NCBI GenBank assembly: GCA_021648465.1
Contig: JAKISR010000002.1
Span: forward strand, 1 to 64,000
Direction: 5' to 3'
Length of the DNA stretch: 64,000 nt
From: Sulfurimonas sp.
Lineage (GTDB): Bacteria; Campylobacterota; Campylobacteria; Campylobacterales; Sulfurimonadaceae
In this document: piece after piece, positions 54,051 to 63,204 of the stretch
Numbering within the stretch: position 1 is the stretch's first letter
Layout of the letters: every line of letters begins with the position of its first letter
Made by a program: the position numbers and the translations under genes
Notes under the pieces: generated by a model
Told to the model about the DNA's origin: nothing
What the model saw: the letters and a program-made list of their open reading frames with translations, nothing else
Databases searched by the model: none

Positions 54051-54479
54051 TTAATCTAGAGTTGCATAAAGTTCAAGAGCTTTTTTAATATCTTCTCTTG
54101 ATGGCTTAATTCTAATAGAAACATATTTTGTATTTCCAGATTTATCAACTGAGCGAAGTACTGTTGCATACACCCAGTAGTGACCCCCACCTTTTCGAGC
54201 ATTTTTAACATATCCTGTCCAAAAACCTTTACTTTGAACATCATCCCAAAGAGATTTAAAAGCTGCCCTTGGCATATCTGGATGTCGAACCACATTATGT
54301 GGCTGTCCAATCAAATCTTCTCTATTCATATTTGCTATTTTTAAAAAAGAATCACTTGCATATTCTACTATCCCTTTTTCATCTGTTTCACTTAGTAAAT
54401 ATAAGTCATCATATAAAACTTCACCATCTTCCAAGAATGTTAAGCCATCAGTAGAAATATCATTTTTATTATTTGACAC
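54051..54479 (-). CDS. PAS-domain sensor (Aer/CetB type)
   Basis: A 142-residue single PAS domain of the Aer type: GIVEYASDSFLKIANMNREDL, IGQPHNVVRHPDMPRAAFKSLW (in part) and the GFWTGYVKNARKGGGHYWVYA strand. In Aer and CetB this type binds FAD and senses redox state. It is split from its receptor, as CetB is from CetA in Campylobacter. GTG at 54477-54479 has a strong GGAGG 6 bp upstream. It is the first gene of the 15-gene run. Confidence 0.88.
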   Translation of the reverse strand: MSNNKNDISTDGLTFLEDGEVLYDDLYLLSETDEKGIVEYASDSFLKIANMNREDLIGQPHNVVRHPDMPRAAFKSLWDDVQSKGFWTGYVKNARKGGGHYWVYATVLRSVDKSGNTKYVSIRIKPSREDIKKALELYATLD

Positions 54480-54509
54480 TGGAAACCTCCGCTAATAAAT
54501 TGTGGAAAT

Positions 54510-54542
54510 AGTATACTACAAAAAAGTGTCATAAAGTGTCAA
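54510..54542 (-). promoter_or_regulatory. Candidate promoter of the chemosensory operon with direct repeats
   Basis: On the minus strand TATACT (54510-54515) stands 30 bp before the PAS start. Just upstream are two copies of TGACACTTT exactly 10 bp apart, one helical turn, which could be an operator. The -35 spacing is not ideal, so this is tentative. Confidence 0.4.
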
Positions 54543-54640
54543 AAAGAGTTAGATATAGGTAAAAATAAAAATTTATTGTCTATGTTGCAAAAAGTTACTA
54601 TTTAATTATGTTGTATGTTGTTTAATCAGATTATATGAGT

Positions 54641-54667
54641 AAAAACCCCTCTTACAAAGGGTTTTTA
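54641..54667 (-). terminator. Rho-independent terminator of rpsO
   Basis: An 8-bp stem AAAAACCC / GGGTTTTT (54641-54648 and 54659-54666) lies 24 bp after the rpsO stop. In the minus direction the stem runs into a T-rich tract. Confidence 0.8.
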
Positions 54668-54690
54668 TAAGAAAAGAATATATTTATTAT

Positions 54691-54966
54691 TTAGATATTA
54701 TCACGAATACCTAAATCTTCAACTAGTTTAAGATAAGAATCTTTATCTTTTCTTTTAAAATATTTCATAAGACGACGACGTTGTCCTACTAATTTTAATA
54801 ATCCTAATCTAGATGCATGATCTTTCTTAAAAGTTTTTAAGTGCTCAGTTAGTTCACTTATTCTTTGTGTTAATAGTGCAATTTGAACTTCACTTGAACC
54901 AGTGTCATTTTCTTTGCGACCATACTTTGTTACAATTTCTTGTTTTTTAGCCGAATTTAAAGCCAT
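54691..54966 (-). CDS. rpsO: 30S ribosomal protein S15
   Basis: A 91-residue protein with S15 signature segments DTGSSEVQIALLTQRISELTEHL (about 21-43, in part), HASRLGLLKLVGQRRRLMKYF. The ATG at 54964-54966 has GGAGGC 6 bp upstream; the longer open frame above it is non-coding leader, which includes a TATAAC-like -10. Alone in its unit, with a clear terminator behind it. Confidence 0.97.
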   Translation of the reverse strand: MALNSAKKQEIVTKYGRKENDTGSSEVQIALLTQRISELTEHLKTFKKDHASRLGLLKLVGQRRRLMKYFKRKDKDSYLKLVEDLGIRDNI

Positions 54967-55071
54967 AATAGCCTCCAAAAGGTATATTAATCTAACTGTT
55001 ATACATATAATAATGTATAAAGCTGAAGTGAAATAATATCCAATTTCTTCTTTTATTTCAACTTCTTTTGA

Positions 55072-55077
55072 TATAAT
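55072..55077 (+). promoter_or_regulatory. Predicted -10 box of the Rrf2-flhA unit
   Basis: TATAAT 28 bp before the ATG of the Rrf2 gene. The spacer is shared with rpsO on the other strand. Confidence 0.5.
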
Positions 55078-55105
55078 CAACAAAAAAATAAATTAAAGAA
55101 AAAAT

Positions 55106-55507
55106 ATGTTAATAACTCGTGCTAGTGAATATGCAATACTCTCTCTTATAGTTTTATCAAAAGCCCAATCTCCAGTAGACAGTGAAACATTATCTAATCA
55201 GCTTATGATTCCTAAAAGTTTTTTAGCAAAAATTCTACAAACTTTAGCAAAAAAAGATATATTAAAATCATATAAAGGTGTTAATGGTGGATTTGCTCTT
55301 TTGTTAGAGCCTAAAAATATTAATATGCTTCAAATAATATCATGTGTTGAAGGCAAAGCACCAGCTGTTTTTGATTGTGCTGCATCAATTCAAGATTGTC
55401 CATCTGATAGAGCACAAATGTGTTATATCTGGCCTTTTTTAAATAAACTTCAAGGTAGAATAGATTCTTTTTTAGCAGAACTTACATTAAAAGATTTGTT
55501 AGAGTAA
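55106..55507 (+). CDS. Rrf2-family transcriptional regulator
   Basis: A 133-residue winged-helix protein: LITRASEYAILSLIVLSK at the start, the recognition region LMIPKSFLAKILQTLAKKDILKSYKG and GGFALL wing. It has three cysteines in FDCAASIQDCPSDRAQMCY (about 91-109), spaced as in iron-sulphur sensors such as IscR and NsrR. It probably senses redox, iron-sulphur state or nitric oxide (inference). It ends 4 bp before flhA, an uncommon partner. Confidence 0.9.
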   Translation: MLITRASEYAILSLIVLSKAQSPVDSETLSNQLMIPKSFLAKILQTLAKKDILKSYKGVNGGFALLLEPKNINMLQIISCVEGKAPAVFDCAASIQDCPSDRAQMCYIWPFLNKLQGRIDSFLAELTLKDLLE

Positions 55508-55511
55508 TCAC

Positions 55512-57683
55512 TTGGCAAAAAAATTAACTCTAAAACAACAAATTGGTATATCTTTAAACTTTATATTAGGACAAAAAGATTTAAGTGTAGTTCTTTTTGT
55601 ATTAGCGATATTGGCTATTATTATTGTTCCTCTCCCATCTGGAATATTAGATGTATTATTAACTATTTCTATGGCATTAGCTGTTTTAATATTACTAATT
55701 TCTCTGTATGTACCAAAACCAACTGATTTAACAACCTTTCCAACACTTATACTTATACTCACTCTTTTTAGATTATCTCTAAATATTGCTACTACAAGAA
55801 TGATTCTTAGCCATGGCCATGAAGGTCCTGAAAATGTTAGTAGTATTATTAGTAGTTTTGGAAACTTTGTTGTTGGTGGTAATTATGTCATAGGTATTAT
55901 AGTTTTTTCAATTTTAGTTCTTATAAACTTTATGGTAATTACAAAAGGTTCCACAAGAGTTGCAGAAGTTGCTGCTCGTTTTACACTTGATTCTATGCCT
56001 GGAAAGCAAATGGCAGTTGATGCTGATTTAAATGCTGGGCTTATTGATGACGCTGAAGCAAAACAAAGAAGAGCAGAAATTCTTAAAGATGCAAACTTTT
56101 ATGGAGCGATGGATGGTTCTTCTAAATTTGTAAAAGGTGATGCAGTTGCTAGTATTATCATTACACTCATCAATATTATTGGTGGTTTTTTAATTGGTGT
56201 ATTTCAACATGATATGACAGTTGGTGATAGTGCATCAACATTTACTCTTCTAACTATTGGTGATGGATTAGTTGGTCAAATTCCTGCTTTAATCATATCA
56301 ACTGCTACTGGTATTATGATTACTCGTAGTTCAGGAGATGGTGATAATTTTGCAGATGGTGCCATTAATCAGATGATGGGAAATGCAAAAATTATGATGA
56401 TAGTTGGTTTTATTATGATTCTTTTTGCTCTAGTTCCTGGTTTACCAACGGCATCTATGGGCTTTATAGGTATTTTATTTACCCTTCTTGGTTGGGCTAT
56501 ATATAAATATGACAAAGGTGAACTTAGCATACTTGATGTAAACGATGTACTTTCAAATAGGTCCAAAAAGATACAAAAAAAAGAAGCGATAAAGCCAGAA
56601 AAATCTAATGAAGAGATAGCAAAAGAGGAGGAAAAAGCACTCGAAGATATACTTAAAGTTGAAATGCTTGAACTCACTCTCGGATACCAACTCATACGTT
56701 TAGCAGATAAATCCCAAGGTGGAGACTTACTAGAACGTATCCGTTCAATGAGACGGAAAATCGCATCAGATTTTGGTTTTTTAATGCCACAAGTGAGAAT
56801 TAGAGATAACTTACATCTTCAACCACAAGAGTATCAAATTCTCTTAAAAGGTATCTCAATTGGAAGTGGAACTATTATTCCTGATAAATTTTTAGCAATG
56901 GATAGTGGCATGGCTACTGGTGAAATTACTGGAGAAGCTACAAAAGAGCCAGCATTTGGGCTTGATGCTATGTGGGTTTATGCTGAGCAAAAAGAAGATG
57001 CTATTATAAATGGATATACTGTTGTAGATCCTGCTACGGTTATATCTACACATATGAGTGAACTTGTTAAGAAAAATGCTGAAGATCTATTAACGCGTCA
57101 AGAAGTACAAACTCTTATAGACAAAATTAAAGATGACTTTCCTGTTATTGTAGACGATGTTATGAAGGTTGCTTCAATTGGTCTAATTCAAAGAATATTA
57201 AAATCTCTTCTGCATGAAAAGATTCCTCTTAAGGATATGCTTACTATATTAGAAACTATTGCTGATATTGCAGAATTTACAAAGAATGTAGATATTATTA
57301 CAGAACAGGTTCGTGCTAAATTAGCTCGTATAATAACTCAAATGTACGCAGGTGAAGATGGAGTTATAAGACTTCTTACATTTGATACTTCATCAGAACA
57401 ACTAATGCTTGAAAAATCTCAAGATCAAGAAGGTAGTAAAACTCTTCTTTTAAATGTTGCAGAGATAAATTCTCTTATACAAGCTACTAGTACTAAAGCA
57501 GCTGAATTACTTCAAAAAGGTGTATCGCCTGTTGTAATTATAGTTGATCCTGCTCTTAGACGTGGAGTTGCAGAGATATTAGAGAGATTCTCACTTGATG
57601 TTGTAACACTTTCACATGCGGAGATTGATTCAAGTGCAACATTTGAAGTTATGGGATCTATCTCTATAGCTGAGCCACAATAA
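55512..57683 (+). CDS. flhA: Flagellar export apparatus protein FlhA
   Basis: A 723-residue type III export gate protein with about eight membrane helices in residues 25-330, the FHIPEP-family loop TKGSTRVAEVAARFTLDSMPGKQMAVDADLNAG in part (about 142-175) and a C-terminal cytoplasmic domain for chaperone-substrate docking. The start is TTG at 55512-55514, 4 bp after the Rrf2 stop; no better start fits the N-terminus. Confidence 0.96.
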   Translation: MAKKLTLKQQIGISLNFILGQKDLSVVLFVLAILAIIIVPLPSGILDVLLTISMALAVLILLISLYVPKPTDLTTFPTLILILTLFRLSLNIATTRMILSHGHEGPENVSSIISSFGNFVVGGNYVIGIIVFSILVLINFMVITKGSTRVAEVAARFTLDSMPGKQMAVDADLNAGLIDDAEAKQRRAEILKDANFYGAMDGSSKFVKGDAVASIIITLINIIGGFLIGVFQHDMTVGDSASTFTLLTIGDGLVGQIPALIISTATGIMITRSSGDGDNFADGAINQMMGNAKIMMIVGFIMILFALVPGLPTASMGFIGILFTLLGWAIYKYDKGELSILDVNDVLSNRSKKIQKKEAIKPEKSNEEIAKEEEKALEDILKVEMLELTLGYQLIRLADKSQGGDLLERIRSMRRKIASDFGFLMPQVRIRDNLHLQPQEYQILLKGISIGSGTIIPDKFLAMDSGMATGEITGEATKEPAFGLDAMWVYAEQKEDAIINGYTVVDPATVISTHMSELVKKNAEDLLTRQEVQTLIDKIKDDFPVIVDDVMKVASIGLIQRILKSLLHEKIPLKDMLTILETIADIAEFTKNVDIITEQVRAKLARIITQMYAGEDGVIRLLTFDTSSEQLMLEKSQDQEGSKTLLLNVAEINSLIQATSTKAAELLQKGVSPVVIIVDPALRRGVAEILERFSLDVVTLSHAEIDSSATFEVMGSISIAEPQ

Positions 57684-57745
57684 GATTTTGCCTCTTTTAG
57701 AGATCAATTTTTATTTAAAAAATAAATTATAAATTAAGGAAAAAA

Positions 57746-58813
57746 ATGAACAAAAAAATAATTCATCACTTATCACATATTGATCTCGATGGCTACAGCT
57801 GTCAATTAATTATGAAATACACTCCTCATATATTATATAACTATAATGCTAATTATGGTGCAGAAGTAAAACAAAAATTAGAAATGATTTTAGAAAATAT
57901 AAAAAAAAATAATGGTGATGCAACAATTTTAATAACTGATTTAAATTTAACTGCTAATGAGTCTAAATGGTTAAATAATGAAGTAGACACCAATAATAAC
58001 ATAGAGTTAATACTACTAGATCATCATGGAAGTGGTGAGGATAGTGCAAATAAATATGATTGGTACTATCTTGATACTTTAAGATGTGCAACCAAAATTA
58101 CATATGACTATGCAAAAGAGTATTTTGAACTTAATGAGCCAACATGGATGAATAAGTTTGTAAATGTTGTAAATGCTGTTGATTTGTGGAAAATGCAAGA
58201 GAGTGAAAACTTTGAATATGGGAAAGTGTGTATGCGTCTTATTGCTGAAACAAGAGAATTAAATAAAGTGATGTTTGGAGATGTAGACAATGACTATAAA
58301 ATATCACTTCTTTTAGAAGCTACTAAGTTTTTAAACGAAGAAAATGCTCCAATAATCTTAGATGAAAATATACATAAATTAAAGAAAAATTTTTTTAAAA
58401 AAGAAAAAAATAATACTTTAGATAATTTAGCAACAGAGTTTATAGTTAAACTTCTCGGTCAAGCTAAAAAAGAAAAAACAATATACTATAAAGGTTATAA
58501 AGGTTATTTAAGTTATGGAGTCGGGAACACTTCTATAGTTGGTAATGGTTTTTTAATTGCTTATCCTGAATATGATTTTATAGTTGACATTAGCTATCGT
58601 GGAACAATGAGTCTTAGAGCAAACAATAAAGTTAATGTTGCACAAATTTCAAAAGAGTGGGCAAATGGTGGTGGACATCCTAATGCTGCTGGTGGTCGTA
58701 TAATTGGATTTAAAGAGCAATACAGATATGATAAAGTTAAACAGCAAATAGAAAAAATAATAAATGATAAAGAAGCTATCGCTGGTAATTTAAACTATAA
58801 AAAAGAGGAATAA
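57746..58813 (+). CDS. DHH-family phosphoesterase
   Basis: A 355-residue DHH/DHHA1 protein. Motifs: HLSHIDLDGYSCQ (motif I), ILITDLNL (II), ILLDHHGSG (III, about 92), VVNAVDLWKM (IV, about 139) and C-terminal WANGGGHPNAAGGRI (DHHA1). It most resembles oligoribonuclease NrnB or cyclic-dinucleotide phosphodiesterase types without a membrane part. Standing 62 bp behind flhA, it may be in the same transcript. Confidence 0.85.
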   Translation: MNKKIIHHLSHIDLDGYSCQLIMKYTPHILYNYNANYGAEVKQKLEMILENIKKNNGDATILITDLNLTANESKWLNNEVDTNNNIELILLDHHGSGEDSANKYDWYYLDTLRCATKITYDYAKEYFELNEPTWMNKFVNVVNAVDLWKMQESENFEYGKVCMRLIAETRELNKVMFGDVDNDYKISLLLEATKFLNEENAPIILDENIHKLKKNFFKKEKNNTLDNLATEFIVKLLGQAKKEKTIYYKGYKGYLSYGVGNTSIVGNGFLIAYPEYDFIVDISYRGTMSLRANNKVNVAQISKEWANGGGHPNAAGGRIIGFKEQYRYDKVKQQIEKIINDKEAIAGNLNYKKEE

Positions 58814-58901
58814 ATTATATATAAGAGTATAAAAACAACTGTATAAACTCTAACAATAAATGAACTATTTAAAATAATTAAATAAATAAAAATAATTAAT
58901 T

Positions 58902-60440
58902 TTAGTAATCATAAGCCACTTTATAAGTTGGATCATCCTCTTCATATGAGCAGTGCGGTCCAGCTTTTTTAAGTATGGCTTTACAATCTGCTGATAGATG
59001 ACGAAGAAGAAGATTCTTACCACTATCTTCATATTTTTTAGTTATCATATCAATAGCTTCAACTCCTGATGAATCCATAACCCTTGTATTTTTAAAATCA
59101 ATTACAACTTTAGGTGGATCATTTGGTATATCGAAATTATCTCCAAAGGTAGTTGCACTTCCAAAAAATAGAGGGCCATCAAGCTCATATACTTTAGTTC
59201 CATCTGCTTCTGAGTGAATTTTAGCAGTTATTCTTGCATGTTTCCAAGCAAAAGCAAGAGCAGAGATGATAACACCAGCGATAACCGCGATAGCTAAATC
59301 TTCAACAACAGTTATAACAGTAACCGTAACCATTACAAAAGCATCTGTACGGGGCATTTTGTTAAGTCTTGAAAAACTAGACCACTCAAAAGTACCTATG
59401 CTTACCATAAACATAATTCCAATTAGAACCGCTACTGGAATAGCATTTAAAACACCACTCATTGATACAACTAGAATGATAAGTCCAACTGCCGCAACAA
59501 ATGATGAGAGTCTTCCAATACCACCAGATGTATAGTTGATGATACTCTGTCCAATCATAGCACATCCAGCCATTCCACCAAAAAATCCACAAGTAATATT
59601 TCCAGTACCCTGAGCTACACACTCTTTGTTTGCAGAACCACGAGTATTACTAAGTTCATCTAGAACAGATAATGTAAGAAGTGACTCAATGATACCAACC
59701 ATTGCTACAATAACAGCAAATGGAAGAACTAAAATAATAGCATCAAGACTAAATAAGTAATCACTTACTACAAAAGTTGGAAGTTGACCAGCAAATTGAC
59801 TCATATCAGATAGACCACTTAGAAGTAGTGTATTTGTTCCAGTCAGATAAACCCCTACAGTCACAGCAATTATTGCTACAAGACCTGCTGGAACTGCTTT
59901 AGTAAATTTTGGAAGTGTATACATAATAGCCATAGTAACAAGAACTAAAATATACATCATGTAGTTTTGTCCTTCAAAGAACTTAAATTGAGCAGTAGCA
60001 ATCACAATAGCCAAACCATTTACAAAACCGTGAATCGCAGGAGTTGGAACAAGGCGGATAAATTTACCAAGCTTTAAAGCACCTATACATACTTGAATAA
60101 TTCCAGCAACAACAGTAGCAAGAAGAATATAGTGAAGCACTCCCATTGCAAGAGCTTCACCAACTATGCCTTGTGCAGACAACATCTCATTTACTTGAAG
60201 TGAAAGCCCAACTAAAACAATAGCAACTGCTCCAGTAGCTCCAGATATCATCCCCGGTTTACCACCTATTAAAGCTGTAATAAAACCTAAAATAAAAGCA
60301 GTATAAAGACCAACTATAGGACTAACACCAGCTATAAAACTAAAAGCAATAGCTTCAGGAACTAAGGCAACAGCAACAACTAAACCAGATAAAATGTCAT
60401 TTTTGATGTTTTTTGATGTATATTTTTTTAAATCAAACAA
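58902..60440 (-). CDS. SulP-family anion transporter with STAS domain
   Basis: A 512-residue SLC26/SulP transporter. About 11-14 membrane helices in residues 15-400, with GLVVAVALVPEAIAFSFIAGVSPIVGLYTAF (in part) and IAGMAGCAMIGQS-like NITCGFFGGMAGCAMIGQS; the C-terminal STAS domain (about 425-505) has VVIDFKNTRVMDSSGVEAID. Sulphate or bicarbonate are typical substrates; which one is not readable. It starts with TTG directly after the valS stop (TAGTTG), so it is coupled to valS. Confidence 0.92.
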   Translation of the reverse strand: MFDLKKYTSKNIKNDILSGLVVAVALVPEAIAFSFIAGVSPIVGLYTAFILGFITALIGGKPGMISGATGAVAIVLVGLSLQVNEMLSAQGIVGEALAMGVLHYILLATVVAGIIQVCIGALKLGKFIRLVPTPAIHGFVNGLAIVIATAQFKFFEGQNYMMYILVLVTMAIMYTLPKFTKAVPAGLVAIIAVTVGVYLTGTNTLLLSGLSDMSQFAGQLPTFVVSDYLFSLDAIILVLPFAVIVAMVGIIESLLTLSVLDELSNTRGSANKECVAQGTGNITCGFFGGMAGCAMIGQSIINYTSGGIGRLSSFVAAVGLIILVVSMSGVLNAIPVAVLIGIMFMVSIGTFEWSSFSRLNKMPRTDAFVMVTVTVITVVEDLAIAVIAGVIISALAFAWKHARITAKIHSEADGTKVYELDGPLFFGSATTFGDNFDIPNDPPKVVIDFKNTRVMDSSGVEAIDMITKKYEDSGKNLLLRHLSADCKAILKKAGPHCSYEEDDPTYKVAYDY

Positions 60441-63071
60441 CTATTCAGCCTTTAGTGAGCTTAATTGCTCTAACACTTTTTCTTGTTTTGCAGTAGCATC
60501 ACTTAAAAGTGTGTGATTTTTTTCTAGTACATTTTGGGGAGCGTTTGCTACAAATCTTTCATTGTTAAGCATACCACCAAGTTTATCTATCTCTTTTTGG
60601 AGCTTCTCATCTTGTTTAGTTAGTTTTTTGATGATTGGAGTTAAGTCTATAGAGTCTGTTGGGATGAAAGTCTCACATTTATCTGCTATGTCACTTACAG
60701 AGTTTTCTATTTTATTTTCAGTAAACTCAACCACTTCAACTTTAGCAAGTTTAATTATAAACGGAAGCATCATCTCTTTGTCTTTTTCACTTATGCCATC
60801 AATTTTTACAAAAGCTTTTTCGATTTTTTGGTTTGCTAAATCAACTAAAACTTTTGCTCTTCTGATAGATACGATGGCATCTATAATTATCTCAAACTTT
60901 TTCTCTTCTTTTCGTTGTTTAGTTTTAAAAGGATACTTTTTAATCATGATAGACTCAGAGTCCTCAAGAGTTGTTCCTGATAGCTCATGGTATAGATACT
61001 CAGTGATAAAAGGCATAAAAGGGTGAAGAAGTTTCATAGCTTCTTTAAAAACTGCTCCAAGTTCAACTATTGAGTCTTTATCAGCTTTACTTAGCTCAAT
61101 TCCCCAACCACAAAACTCATTCCAGATAAATTTGTAAATTACTAATGCAGCATCATTAAATTTGTACTCATCTAAGTATGTGCGAACCTCTGCTGTGGCA
61201 AAATTTAGGCGACTTAACATATAACGACCTAAGTCAGTTTCAACACAAAAGCCTGCTAAATCAGGAAAAGTATCAACATTTATTTGTAGGTATTTAGAAG
61301 CATTATAAAGTTTGTTTGTAAAGTTACGGTTTTGTTCAAGTTTTTCTGTACTCATGCGGATATCACGACCTTGAGCAGCAGAGATAGCAAGAGTAAAACG
61401 AAGTATATCAGCAGAGTATTTGTTTACCATATCAAGTGGGTCAATAACATTACCTTTTGATTTACTCATTTTATCGCCATTTTCATCACGAACAAGGGCA
61501 TGAAGATAGATATGGTTAAATGGAAGCTGACCATTAAAGTTTTCACCCATCATCATCATTCTAGCTACCCAGAAGAAAAGGATATCAAAACCAGTAATTA
61601 GAAGTGTATTTGGATAAAAATCTTTCATATCTTTTGAAGTGAAAAGTTTGTCCATCTCACTATCGCCATTTCCCCAACCTAAAGTTGAAAATGGCCATAA
61701 AGCAGAACTAAACCAAGTATCAAGAACATCAGGGTCTTGAGTTAAGTTTTTACCTGCACATTTAGGACAAGCCTCCGGATGCTCATCTTGTGAAGCAAAC
61801 TCATGCTCACAATCATCACAGTAAAATACTGGGATTTGATGTCCCCACCAAAGTTGACGAGAGATACACCAATCACGAAGTTCACCCATCCAAGAGTTGT
61901 AAGAGTTAATCCAATGAGGTGGAAAGAATGTAGCTTCACCATTGTTTGTTTTCTCAATAGATTTTTGAGCAACTTCTTTGCGTAAAAACCACTGTTTAGA
62001 GATATAAGGCTCAACGACACTTTTACATCTGTAACAATGCCCAACTTGGTGTTTATGATCTTCAATCTTAACCATAAAACCCTCTTCATCAAGTCTTTTA
62101 ACTATAACCTCACGAGCCTTTAATCTATCAAGACCTTTGAACTCTTCAGCATAATTATTTAAAATACCTTTTTCATCAAAAACTGTAATAAATTCTAAAT
62201 CGTGTCTTTTTCCAACTTCATAATCGTTTTGATCATGTGCAGGAGTTACCTTAACAACACCAGTCCCAAATTCCATATTTACATGAGTATCTGCAATAAT
62301 TGCCACTTCACGACTTAAAAGTGGAAGTTTGATTTTTTTACCGATTAAATTTTTATAACGCTCATCATCAGGATGAACCATAACAGCAGTATCACCAAAG
62401 TAAGTCTCAGGACGAGTAGTTGCAACTTCTACAAAGCCACTTCCATCAGCAAATGGATATTTGATATGGTAAAACTTTCCATCAGTATCTTCATGTTCAA
62501 CTTCGATGTCACTAAGTGCACCATCATGTGTACACCAATTGACCATGTAGTTTCCACGAATAATAAGACCATTGTTATATAGATGAACAAAAGCCTCTTT
62601 TACAGATTTTTGAAGACCACTGTCCATTGTAAAACGTTCACGATCCCAAGCAGGAGTTACACCCATTTTGCGAAGTTGTTCTGTCATAATCCCAGCAGAC
62701 TCCTCTTTCCAAGCCCAAACTCGCTCTAAAAACTTTTCACGACCTAACTCTTCTTTTGTAGTACCCTCAGCAAGAAGCTGTTTCTCTACAACATTTTGAG
62801 TAGCAATACCAGCATGGTCAGTCCCTGGTTGCCATAGAGTTTTATAACCATCCATTCTCTTATAACGAGTTATGATATCTTGAAGTGTAAATGTTAGAGC
62901 GTGACCAATATGCAGACGACCTGTAACATTTGGTGGTGGCATCATGAGGGAAAATTTTTTTCCCTCTTTTTGAATACCTTTATTTCCATCAATCTCAAAG
63001 TATTTTCTATCTTCACATATTTTGTAAAATTTATCTTCTATATTTTGTGGTTCGTAGCTGTTTGTTGACAT
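60441..63071 (-). CDS. valS: Valyl-tRNA synthetase
   Basis: An 876-residue class I synthetase. Visible: PPPNVTGRLHIGHALTF (HIGH, about 46-62), editing-domain segments TTRPETYFGDTAVMVHP, the zinc-type site FYCDDCEHEF with PEACPKCAGK, the KMSKS motif DKMSKSKGNVIDP (about 530) and a C-terminal coiled-coil arm. Confidence 0.97.
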   Translation of the reverse strand: MSTNSYEPQNIEDKFYKICEDRKYFEIDGNKGIQKEGKKFSLMMPPPNVTGRLHIGHALTFTLQDIITRYKRMDGYKTLWQPGTDHAGIATQNVVEKQLLAEGTTKEELGREKFLERVWAWKEESAGIMTEQLRKMGVTPAWDRERFTMDSGLQKSVKEAFVHLYNNGLIIRGNYMVNWCTHDGALSDIEVEHEDTDGKFYHIKYPFADGSGFVEVATTRPETYFGDTAVMVHPDDERYKNLIGKKIKLPLLSREVAIIADTHVNMEFGTGVVKVTPAHDQNDYEVGKRHDLEFITVFDEKGILNNYAEEFKGLDRLKAREVIVKRLDEEGFMVKIEDHKHQVGHCYRCKSVVEPYISKQWFLRKEVAQKSIEKTNNGEATFFPPHWINSYNSWMGELRDWCISRQLWWGHQIPVFYCDDCEHEFASQDEHPEACPKCAGKNLTQDPDVLDTWFSSALWPFSTLGWGNGDSEMDKLFTSKDMKDFYPNTLLITGFDILFFWVARMMMMGENFNGQLPFNHIYLHALVRDENGDKMSKSKGNVIDPLDMVNKYSADILRFTLAISAAQGRDIRMSTEKLEQNRNFTNKLYNASKYLQINVDTFPDLAGFCVETDLGRYMLSRLNFATAEVRTYLDEYKFNDAALVIYKFIWNEFCGWGIELSKADKDSIVELGAVFKEAMKLLHPFMPFITEYLYHELSGTTLEDSESIMIKKYPFKTKQRKEEKKFEIIIDAIVSIRRAKVLVDLANQKIEKAFVKIDGISEKDKEMMLPFIIKLAKVEVVEFTENKIENSVSDIADKCETFIPTDSIDLTPIIKKLTKQDEKLQKEIDKLGGMLNNERFVANAPQNVLEKNHTLLSDATAKQEKVLEQLSSLKAE

Positions 63072-63106
63072 CTATTTTTGCCTTAAATAAGTCTTATATT
63101 TTCGCG

Positions 63107-63112
63107 ATTATA
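63107..63112 (-). promoter_or_regulatory. Predicted -10 box of valS
   Basis: TATAAT on the minus strand 35 bp before the valS ATG. No clear -35. Confidence 0.45.
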
Positions 63113-63170
63113 TCTAAAGACAAATGAGAATTTGCTTAGATATTAGTGATTTATTTAAAGTATATTTTTG

Positions 63171-63176
63171 TATAAT
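63171..63176 (+). promoter_or_regulatory. Predicted -10 box of the UvrD-family helicase
   Basis: TATAAT preceded by TTTTG, 28 bp before the TTG start at 63205. AGGAG at 63194-63198 is the ribosome site. Confidence 0.5.
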
Positions 63177-63204
63177 CACACTCTAAAAATTATAGGAGTA
63201 TGAT

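Noticed and set aside
54056..54310. 84-codon ORF on the same strand as the PAS gene
   Set aside because: It is a shifted frame inside the PAS gene, whose own frame has strong family motifs and a GGAGG site.
59386..59622. Trp/Tyr-rich 78-codon minus-strand ORF
   Set aside because: It is an out-of-frame reading of the SulP transporter gene; the unusual composition comes from the shifted frame.
60562..61026. 154-codon plus-strand ORF antisense to valS
   Set aside because: Serine- and leucine-rich shadow of the ValS C-terminal region, without a start signal.
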